From the NCBI GenBank assembly GCA_030428205.1, contig JAUIBK010000007.1:1-46748 (forward strand): a DNA stretch of 46,748 nt, in the 5' to 3' direction. The notes under the pieces are model-generated. The model worked only from the letters and a program-made list of their open reading frames with translations, was not told where the DNA came from and did not search any database. Both the position numbers and the translations under genes were made by a program. Of this stretch, positions 40,440-46,748 are shown piece by piece (position 1 is the first letter of the stretch; each line of letters starts with the position of its first letter). Source of the stretch: a bacterium. Lineage in GTDB: Bacteria > Bdellovibrionota_C > UBA2361 > RFPC01.

Positions 40440-42302
40440 TTACTTTATAACCGACATCGACCCTATTGCCGCTAAAGAGTTTTTCAAGGGAACCTCACGA
40501 AGGCGTCCTTGATGAAGCTCTACAACGGCAAAACGTCGACTCAACTCACCATCAGGACGAACAGTAATACTTCCTGTTAGTCCCTCATAAATATCTATCT
40601 CACTTAGCGCTTGCGAGAGCGGTATACCTTCACTTTGATGACGCCGCAACGCTGCTACGATCATCGTCACAGCATCAAAACTCTGCGCAGCAAGAAAATC
40701 TGGCCTGTGCCCAAACTTGTTCTTATAAGATGTCAAAAACTTCTGAATGATTTCACGGTCGCTCTGAGAAAAGAATGGGCTGACAAAAATAGAACCCTCC
40801 ATAACTGTGCGAGATTGCGCCAGCTCTTGCTCATTGTCCCACTGAGCAAGCCCCAAGAGAGGCATCTGCTCACGTTTCCATCGAGGAAAATTGCCAAAGA
40901 AACGACTCGCTTGGGTCAAAGAATCAGGAAAAAAGATGGCTTCAATCGGTGACTCTTCTAACTCAGCAGCAATCGCAGCAAGAGAAGTGTCATCTCCAGG
41001 TGTATAGCGGGTGTCATAGACTAGATCGAGATTGAGCTCTATCAACTTGTTTCGAAATACCTCTGCGTAGTGCTCTCCTGCTTCGGTTTGTGGGGCTACA
41101 ATTCCATACCGCAATATGTTCTTGCGGCGGTACACTGCTTCAACAAGCGAGTCTATCTGCGTCTCGACAGTTGGTCCTAAGCGATATACGCCGGCTCCTG
41201 TCTCAAAGTAGCTCCTTTTTGAAAAGGAAAGAAGGGGCACTCGTTGTTCTTTTGCTAAACGAGCAACCGACTGGGCCACATCAGAGAGAAGAGGTCCAAC
41301 AACAACTGGAAGCTCGCCAGCTGCAAGAAGTTCGCGCAAACCCGCATCAGCAATAACTTCATCTCCTGCAGTATCCTGGATGGAAGGGGTAAACTCTCCT
41401 TCTACTTGTTGTCCAAGTAAAGCGAGCTCAATACCTCGCTTTGCACTTGCGCCTAACTTTGCAAAGCGACCCGTTAGTGGGAGGAGTACACCGATTGGGG
41501 TGCCATCAGGTTGGCTAGAAGCGACCTGCCACTGTCTCAGATCCCCAGGCGCCAGCTCCCAAAATCGAACTGCGTAGTCTTGTGATGGCTCGCGGTAATC
41601 TGGAAGCGCACGGCGACGTGCTTCATTGCCGTGCAATTCACGAACAAAACTATCGGAGTTCCAAGATCGAGAAAGCGGATAGAACTTGTCATCAGGCAAT
41701 ACCCGTAGAAACAAACGCACCCCCTGCTCGGCCACAGTGCTTACCTCACCTCTGCCAGCACTTAAGCGATTCGCCCTCGAGAACCAAGCTAAACTTTGAT
41801 CGATCTCACCTTGGCGTCCAAAGGCATAGGCAAAGAGAAGTGAGAAGCGGCTATCAACGGAATCCTCACTCCGTTCAGTAGCTCGAAAATAATCACTGAG
41901 CATATCAAGTGATTTTCTCGGCTCATCAAGCTTGAGATACACACTAGCAATGCGAATCATAAGTGAATCACGCACAACGCCCGGCATACGATCCGCTCTA
42001 GCTGCAAGATAACGCTCTAAGCCTTCTTGGAGTCTTCCGGCCTCTACGAGACTGTCACCTTCGAGAATCAGCCCATTACGAATTGGGGCACCATCGAGAT
42101 CGCGGTGTAGTCCCCAACTCTCCCAAGGAGCCCTTCTCTTGATGCCCTCTCGGTCATAGCCACTTGGCGTGTCTGGAAAAGAGTGAAGCCGACCCTCAGA
42201 GTCTGGGGCACGGGGAGCAGGTGTGGTGGAGTTAAAACTCGACGAGGAGCACCCGCAGAGAAAAACGAGAGGAAGAACGAAAAACGAGAGATAACGCATC
42301 AT
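40440..42302 (-). CDS. LpoA-like lipoprotein: TPR-like N-terminus plus periplasmic-binding fold
   Basis: About 620 residues from ATG 42300-42302 (MMRYLSFFVLPLVFLCGC, lipobox Cys). The first third is helical and repeat-like (LVEAGRLQEGLERYLAARADR, VYLKLDEPRKSLDMLSDYF, LLFAYAFGRQGEIDQSLAWF), typical of TPR arrays. The rest is a type I periplasmic-binding fold: GTPIGVLLPLTGRFAKLGASAKRGIELAL, VVGPLLSDVAQSVARLAKEQRVPLLSFSKR, YGIVAPQTEAGEHYAEVFR, PIEAIFFPDSLTQAS and FLAAQSFDAVTMIVAAL. This pair of domains occurs in LpoA, the outer-membrane activator of a penicillin-binding protein, but also in amino-acid ABC binding proteins. No transporter genes are nearby, which favours LpoA. A frame extended to 42368 only adds residues before the signal. 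Confidence 0.78.
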   Translation of the reverse strand: MMRYLSFFVLPLVFLCGCSSSSFNSTTPAPRAPDSEGRLHSFPDTPSGYDREGIKRRAPWESWGLHRDLDGAPIRNGLILEGDSLVEAGRLQEGLERYLAARADRMPGVVRDSLMIRIASVYLKLDEPRKSLDMLSDYFRATERSEDSVDSRFSLLFAYAFGRQGEIDQSLAWFSRANRLSAGRGEVSTVAEQGVRLFLRVLPDDKFYPLSRSWNSDSFVRELHGNEARRRALPDYREPSQDYAVRFWELAPGDLRQWQVASSQPDGTPIGVLLPLTGRFAKLGASAKRGIELALLGQQVEGEFTPSIQDTAGDEVIADAGLRELLAAGELPVVVGPLLSDVAQSVARLAKEQRVPLLSFSKRSYFETGAGVYRLGPTVETQIDSLVEAVYRRKNILRYGIVAPQTEAGEHYAEVFRNKLIELNLDLVYDTRYTPGDDTSLAAIAAELEESPIEAIFFPDSLTQASRFFGNFPRWKREQMPLLGLAQWDNEQELAQSRTVMEGSIFVSPFFSQSDREIIQKFLTSYKNKFGHRPDFLAAQSFDAVTMIVAALRRHQSEGIPLSQALSEIDIYEGLTGSITVRPDGELSRRFAVVELHQGRLREVPLKNSLAAIGSMSVIK

Positions 42303-42481
42303 TACTCTATGTTGACCAAAATAAGCTGTTTGGACAATTCCCTTAACAGTATTCCTTGAGTACCTCACGAACTGCTCTGAATATCAAGTGGTTATCCCAC
42401 ATGAGTAGACTTTGTGTGGCTTGTTAAACCAAAATCTCTTAGGGTAAGGTTGTTCGAAATGTCTACATTAGGAATCTAGCC

Positions 42482-43270
42482 TTGAAACGCGCTCTTTTCT
42501 TCTTCCTCCTCTCTCTTCTTCTCACTCACTGTGGTGGCAGCTCAGATAGCGGCCCCTCTCTGTCTCAATCAGCGTGTGGCACCCTCGGACTAAACGAGAG
42601 AATTATCTCTGGCACTGCGTGCACTACTTCAAATTCTCCGATTGTTCGTATTACCCTAACCTTTGATGACGGCAGCACTGGGCTGTGCTCTGGCACCATG
42701 CTGACCTCTAACGACGTTCTCACTGCTGCCCACTGCTTTTTTGGCACAGTGCTTCAAGCCCAAGTCCAAGCTGGGGGACAATCAAGCTTTGGAAAAACAG
42801 TTTATGTTCACCCTGGAGCTCGAACGGAGCTCGCTACAAGTGCTGTCTTTAATGACGTTGCGATTCTTGAACTCAGCACTCCGCTTAATCTTCCGACATT
42901 ACCACTGCTCGGTTCACGTTCAATGAGTGCTGGAAATGTTATCTCTATATTCGGATATGGGCTCGATGAAAACGAAGAGTCAGGCTCGCTACGGAGTGGT
43001 GAGATGGAGGTTTCAAGTGTCACATCGAATCACATCTTCGCCTCCTTTAACGGCTCTGGAAGCAACACCTGTAACGGAGATTCTGGAGGCCCAGCTATTT
43101 ATTCCTTTACGACAAATAGTGGCCAAACGGTAAACGCCATTGCTGGAATCGTCTCTTCTGGCGAGCTTATTTCTTGTGGTTCGGGCGATGTAACACTCTT
43201 TGCCAACATTGATTCCGATTCAATCATGTCATTTATTACAAACAGAGTGCCTGATGCTCAAGTGAAGTAA
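42482..43270 (+). CDS. Trypsin-like (S1) serine protease lipoprotein
   Basis: Exported protease, 262 residues, with a lipobox-like LLTHCGGSS (Cys17). The chymotrypsin-fold triad is complete: His84 in TAAHC, Asp125 in FNDVAILEL, and Ser201 in NTCNGDSGGPA. The zymogen-like RIISGTACTTSNSPIVRI around residue 40 replaces the IVGG activation site, and six or more Cys suggest disulfides. The P1-specificity region before Ser has Asn/Thr, so trypsin-like (Arg/Lys) cleavage is not certain. Start TTG 42482 with AGGAA upstream. Single plus-strand gene that converges on dnaJ with no clear terminator. Confidence 0.9.
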   Translation: MKRALFFFLLSLLLTHCGGSSDSGPSLSQSACGTLGLNERIISGTACTTSNSPIVRITLTFDDGSTGLCSGTMLTSNDVLTAAHCFFGTVLQAQVQAGGQSSFGKTVYVHPGARTELATSAVFNDVAILELSTPLNLPTLPLLGSRSMSAGNVISIFGYGLDENEESGSLRSGEMEVSSVTSNHIFASFNGSGSNTCNGDSGGPAIYSFTTNSGQTVNAIAGIVSSGELISCGSGDVTLFANIDSDSIMSFITNRVPDAQVK

Positions 43271-43315
43271 GAAAAGCAACACCATAAGAACATCTTCAAT
43301 TTATTAGCAACTTGG

Positions 43316-44434
43316 CTAGGAGAAGAGGTGCTTCATCTTATCAAAGAAGCCTTGTTCATCTTCTCGAGGTATATCACCATCAAGAGTACGGAGTTTTTCT
43401 AGAAGCTCGCGTTGTTCTGCCGAAAGTTTGGTAGGGACATGTACATTCATACGAACGTGGAGATCCCCTCTTCTATCGCTGCCAAGCACAGGCACACCTT
43501 TACCCCGAAGGCGGAAAACTTTTCCTGAAGGGGTACCGGCAGCAACTTTAACCTTTGCTTTTCCCTCTAAGGTTGGAACCTCAACGTCGGCTCCAAGAGC
43601 AGCAGCAGCAAAGTTAATAGGAACTTCGCAGATCAGATCAAAATCCTGACGGTGGAAGATCCCGTGATCTTTCACAAGAACTTGTACGTAGAGATCTCCT
43701 GCAGGCCCACCTGCACTCCCTGGCTCACCTTCCCCACGCAGCTTGAGGCGTTGACCGTGATCGATACCAGCAGGCACTTTCACACTCAGCTTACTTTGCA
43801 CAGGGCGTGTCCCTCTCCCAGAACAATCACCACAAGGGTTACGAACAATCTTGCCTGCCCCGTTACAGACGGGACACGTTCGAGAGATCGTAAAAAAACC
43901 TTGCTGCATAGCAACCTGACCGCGTCCACCACACTGTTGACACGACTCAGGCTCGGAGCCTTTGGCTGCACCACTTCCAGAGCACGTTTCGCACTGTTGA
44001 TCTCTCTGGATAGTAATCTCTTTTTCTACACCAAAAACAGCTTCATTGAACTCGACCTGAAGGTCGTATTGGAGATCTCGTCCAGCACGCCCTCGCGTGC
44101 GTCCCCCTCCAAATGGAGATTGACCACCGAAGAAAGAGCTAAAAATATCACCGAAGAGATCCTCAAAACCGGTGAAATCTCCTCCACTAAAGCCACCAGC
44201 ACCAGCTCCCTCAAAGGCAGCGTGGCCAAACTGGTCATACTTCGCTCGATTATCTTTATCACTGAGAATTTGATACGCCTCAGTGGCTTCTTTGAACTTG
44301 TCTTCTGCTACTTTATCCCCAGGATTTCTATCGGGGTGATACTTCATCGCAGCCTTGCGATAGGCTCGCTTAATATCATCAGAAGATGCGCCTTTTTGTA
44401 CCCCAAGAACTTCGTAACAATCACGCTTACTCAA
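43316..44434 (-). CDS. dnaJ: Chaperone DnaJ
   Basis: Hsp40 co-chaperone that stimulates DnaK ATPase. The 372 residues have the J domain with HPDRNPGD, a Gly/Phe-rich linker (GAGAGGFSGGDFTGFEDLFGDIFSSFFGG), four zinc-binding CxxCxGxG repeats (CETCSGSGA, CQQCGGRGQ, CPVCNGAGK, CGDCSGRGT), and the C-terminal substrate domains ending KMKHLFS. Last gene of grpE-dnaK-dnaJ, 86 nt after dnaK with a hairpin in the gap. Confidence 0.97.
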   Translation of the reverse strand: MSKRDCYEVLGVQKGASSDDIKRAYRKAAMKYHPDRNPGDKVAEDKFKEATEAYQILSDKDNRAKYDQFGHAAFEGAGAGGFSGGDFTGFEDLFGDIFSSFFGGQSPFGGGRTRGRAGRDLQYDLQVEFNEAVFGVEKEITIQRDQQCETCSGSGAAKGSEPESCQQCGGRGQVAMQQGFFTISRTCPVCNGAGKIVRNPCGDCSGRGTRPVQSKLSVKVPAGIDHGQRLKLRGEGEPGSAGGPAGDLYVQVLVKDHGIFHRQDFDLICEVPINFAAAALGADVEVPTLEGKAKVKVAAGTPSGKVFRLRGKGVPVLGSDRRGDLHVRMNVHVPTKLSAEQRELLEKLRTLDGDIPREDEQGFFDKMKHLFS

Positions 44435-44480
44435 AACAACATATCCTTATTGGGGTGGATCACAAAGAGGAGGTTACGAG

Positions 44481-44505
44481 GAGCGGAGAGAAGGCCTCTC
44501 CGCTC
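44481..44505 (-). other. Hairpin between dnaK and dnaJ
   Basis: A 10-bp perfect stem (44481-44490 with 44496-44505, GAGCGGAGAG/CTCTCCGCTC) with a 5-nt loop, 16 nt after the dnaK stop. No T-run follows on the minus strand, so partial termination or mRNA stabilisation, which would set the DnaK:DnaJ ratio, is possible but only inferred. Confidence 0.55.
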
Positions 44506-44520
44506 GCTAACAGAGGATTA

Positions 44521-46461
44521 CTATTCGCGAACTTCTTCAAAGTCAGCATCAACGACATCGTCATCATCAGACTTTGCCGCTTCACCTTCACCAGAAGCTC
44601 CGTTTTCCGACGCAGACGCTCCGTTAGATGCACCGTCAGCAGAAGCATTTTCTTCAGCTGCCTTCTTGTACATCTCTTCAGAGAGTTTGTGAGTGGCTTT
44701 CGTAAGCTCTTCTGTCGCTTTTTCAACGGCAGCCTTATCGCCGTCTTCAAGCACCTTCTTACCCTCTTCAAGAGCTGTCTCGATCGCTTTCTTATCTTCT
44801 TCCCCAAGCTTATCACCAAGCTCAGAGAGAGATTTTTCCGTTGAGTACACAAGGGAATCGAGTTGGTTTCTGACCTCAACAAGCTCACGACGCTCTTTAT
44901 CTTCTTCTGCGTGCGCTTCTGCGTCTTTGACCATTTGATCAATCTCTTCTTCGCTTAAGCCGGAACTCGCCGTTATCTGGATAGACTGCTCTTTTCCAGT
45001 GCCAAGGTCTTTAGCAGAAACGTGAACAATGCCGTTTCCATCAATATCGAACGTTACTTCAATTTGAGGAACACCACGTGGAGCTGGTGGAATACCAACG
45101 AGCTCAAAACGGCCAAGCGTTTTATTGTCTTGAGCCATCTCACGCTCACCTTGCTGCACGTGGATTGAGACAGCAGGCTGATTATCAGACGCGGTAGAGA
45201 AAGTTTGCGACTTTCGCGTTGGAATCGTTGTGTTCTTTTCGATGAGCTTTGTAAACACCCCACCGTATGTTTCGATACCGAGGCTCAATGGAGTCACGTC
45301 AAGCAGGAGGACGTCTTTAACATCTCCCTGAAGGACACCAGCTTGAATCGCAGCACCAGAAGCAACAGCTTCATCAGGGTTTACGTTCTTTGAAGGATCT
45401 TTTCCGAAGATCTTCTTCACTCGCTCTTGCACCGCCGGCATACGGGTCATACCACCAACGAGAATCACATCATTGATCTCGCTCGCTTCAACACCAGCAT
45501 CTTTGAGAGCCGTGACACACGGAGCTTCAAGACGGTCAAGGAGATCTGAACAGAGTGACTCAAACTTCGCTCGCGAAATCTTCACATTCAAGTGCTTAGG
45601 CCCAGAGGAGTCAGCAGTGATAAACGGCAGATTTACATCTGTTTCCATAGCCGTTGAGAGCTCGTGCTTTGCTTTCTCAGACGCTTCTTTGAGTCGTTGA
45701 AGAGCAAGAGTGTCATCCCTAAGATCAATACCTTGCTCCTTCTTGAACTCACTAGCGAGGTAATCAACAAGAATGAGATCAAAGTCTTCACCACCGAGGA
45801 ACGTATCACCATTCGTAGACTTTACCTCAAAAACTCCTTCGCCAAGCTCAAGGATAGAGACATCAAATGTACCACCACCGAGATCGAACACGGCAAGCTT
45901 GCGGTCGCCCTCTTTGTCCATGCCATAGGCAAGCGAAGCAGCCGTTGGCTCGTTGATAATTCGCTTTACGTTGAGGCCGGCAATCTTCCCAGCGTCTTTT
46001 GTTGCTTGACGTTGAGCATCGTTAAAGTAGGCAGGGACGGTAATAACAGCATCTGTTACCGTTTCACCGAGATAGTCTTCAGCAGTCTGCTTCATCTTGG
46101 TGAGAATCATTGCTGAGATCTCTTGCGGACTCTTCTTTTCGCCAGAAAGCATTACCCATGCATCAGAGTTGTCAGCCTCTGTGATTTCATATGGAAGAAC
46201 TTTGAGTGCTTCCTTGACCTCTTTTGAGTCAAACTTACGTCCGATAAGACGCTTTACCGCAAAAATTGTATTTTTAGGGTTCGTCACCCCTTGGCGCTTA
46301 GCAACTTGTCCAACAAGCCGCTCCTTAGAATCATTCACCGCAACAACTGATGGTGTTGTACGTGCACCTTCACTGTTGGCGATAACCGTAGGAGAGCCAC
46401 CTTCCATGACTGCGACACATGAGTTCGTGGTTCCCAAATCGATACCAATAATTTTTCCCAT
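44521..46461 (-). CDS. dnaK: Chaperone protein DnaK (Hsp70)
   Basis: ATP-dependent folding chaperone. The 646-residue product has the three Hsp70 signatures: [17 protein letters not shown] at the N-terminus, [17 protein letters not shown], and [17 protein letters not shown]. The linker [16 protein letters not shown], the substrate domain, and an acidic C-terminus ending [17 protein letters not shown] follow. The tail before it is rich in Ala, Ser, Gly and Glu. ATG 46459-46461. It lies between grpE and dnaJ. Confidence 0.98.
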   Translation of the reverse strand: MGKIIGIDLGTTNSCVAVMEGGSPTVIANSEGARTTPSVVAVNDSKERLVGQVAKRQGVTNPKNTIFAVKRLIGRKFDSKEVKEALKVLPYEITEADNSDAWVMLSGEKKSPQEISAMILTKMKQTAEDYLGETVTDAVITVPAYFNDAQRQATKDAGKIAGLNVKRIINEPTAASLAYGMDKEGDRKLAVFDLGGGTFDVSILELGEGVFEVKSTNGDTFLGGEDFDLILVDYLASEFKKEQGIDLRDDTLALQRLKEASEKAKHELSTAMETDVNLPFITADSSGPKHLNVKISRAKFESLCSDLLDRLEAPCVTALKDAGVEASEINDVILVGGMTRMPAVQERVKKIFGKDPSKNVNPDEAVASGAAIQAGVLQGDVKDVLLLDVTPLSLGIETYGGVFTKLIEKNTTIPTRKSQTFSTASDNQPAVSIHVQQGEREMAQDNKTLGRFELVGIPPAPRGVPQIEVTFDIDGNGIVHVSAKDLGTGKEQSIQITASSGLSEEEIDQMVKDAEAHAEEDKERRELVEVRNQLDSLVYSTEKSLSELGDKLGEEDKKAIETALEEGKKVLEDGDKAAVEKATEELTKATHKLSEEMYKKAAEENASADGASNGASASENGASGEGEAAKSDDDDVVDADFEEVRE

Positions 46462-46662
46462 AACGTAATCCTTAGTTAGTTCAAAAAACTCTGTCTTGAA
46501 GTCTTATAAGCTTTCTCGTTAAAATCTCGCTCTTCGACCCGCCCCTAAGAAGTAAGCATCGAAAGGAAGGTTTTCAAGCTATCGCCATAAGATTTCCTGA
46601 AAAAATAGTAAGTTACTCGGCTCACATCCCGGGTAGGAGAAAAGACTCACAATATCAACTAC
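46462..46662. other. grpE-dnaK spacer
   Basis: About 200 bp. I see no gene, no CIRCE-type inverted repeat and no strong hairpin. A CIRCE element, if present, would be expected upstream of grpE or hrcA outside the window. Confidence 0.4.
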
Positions 46663-46748
46663 CTACTCACCACCCTCAGGCGGGGCTACTGACACAACCA
46701 CCTCACTCGGACGTAGGAGCTTGTCCTTATAGAAGTAGGCCTTCTTGA
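46663..46748 (-). CDS. grpE: Nucleotide exchange factor GrpE, C-terminal end (partial)
   Basis: The window ends inside a minus-strand frame whose last residues read KAYFYKDKLLRPSEVVVSV and then APPEGGE before a TAG at 46663-46665. This matches the beta-domain end of GrpE (pattern GYxxxDRLLRPAxVxVS). Its position directly upstream of dnaK agrees. The gap to dnaK is about 200 bp. Only 27 codons are visible. Confidence 0.8.
   Translation of the reverse strand, partial: KKAYFYKDKLLRPSEVVVSVAPPEGGE

Noticed and set aside
42303..42368. Longer start for the LpoA-like lipoprotein
   Set aside because: It would put 22 residues before a complete lipoprotein signal peptide.
43652..44692. 346-residue plus-strand frame
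   Set aside because: Antisense to dnaJ and dnaK; long only because of their codon usage.

Overview
The window comes from a Gram-negative, oxygen-respiring bacterium. It encodes Lipobox outer-membrane-type lipoproteins, an LpoA-like lipoprotein, a Tat-exported respiratory subunit and a complete alternative complex III (ActABCDEF). I see no rRNA, tRNA, CRISPR array, phage or insertion-sequence gene. The gene set (ACIII, NadB, type I dehydroquinate dehydratase, an AroK-AroE fusion, ThrRS without a TGS domain) would fit one of the lineages once grouped as Deltaproteobacteria or a neighbouring candidate phylum. I cannot name the phylum from sequence alone.

Layout. 1-2639 (minus): rpmF, fabG, acpP and the 5' part of glyA (truncated by the window edge). 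2955-5695 (plus): a VanY-like carboxypeptidase and a GCS2-family carboxylate-amine ligase, separated by about 660 bp of gene-free structured DNA that ends in an intrinsic terminator just before the ligase. 5892-13463 (minus): actABCDEF. 14171-29038 (minus): trpE-trpG-trpD-trpC-trpF-trpB-trpA-aroF-aroB-aroA-aroKE-aroD-aroC-nadB, mostly with 4-nt overlaps. It holds every enzyme from PEP + erythrose-4-phosphate to tryptophan and is preceded by a probable Trp-rich leader peptide. 29335-33485 (plus): ribD, a GT2 glycosyltransferase, a glutathione-peroxidase-like protein and a lipoprotein. 33489-36154 (minus): thrS, then ssb with a small coiled-coil gene. 36481-37005 (plus): yceD. 37002-42302 (minus): an LpoA-like lipoprotein, lon and an exported HEXXH protein. 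42482-43270 (plus): a trypsin-like lipoprotein. 43316-46748 (minus): grpE (partial), dnaK, dnaJ.

The most striking non-coding signal is a set of long intergenic hairpins made from short degenerate tandem phrases. At least seven share the 7-nt consensus CRCRRAG (CGCGAAG, CGCAAAG, CACGGAG, CACAGAG), usually with AAC at the outer edge, although the arms differ from locus to locus. Two near-copies in opposite orientation bracket the act operon. A second class (CTAGTC/CTTAGG phrases) sits between divergent genes, and a third uses CTCTTG or CCTGCA phrases. These elements, the trp leader and the complete aro-trp array are the main points for follow-up.
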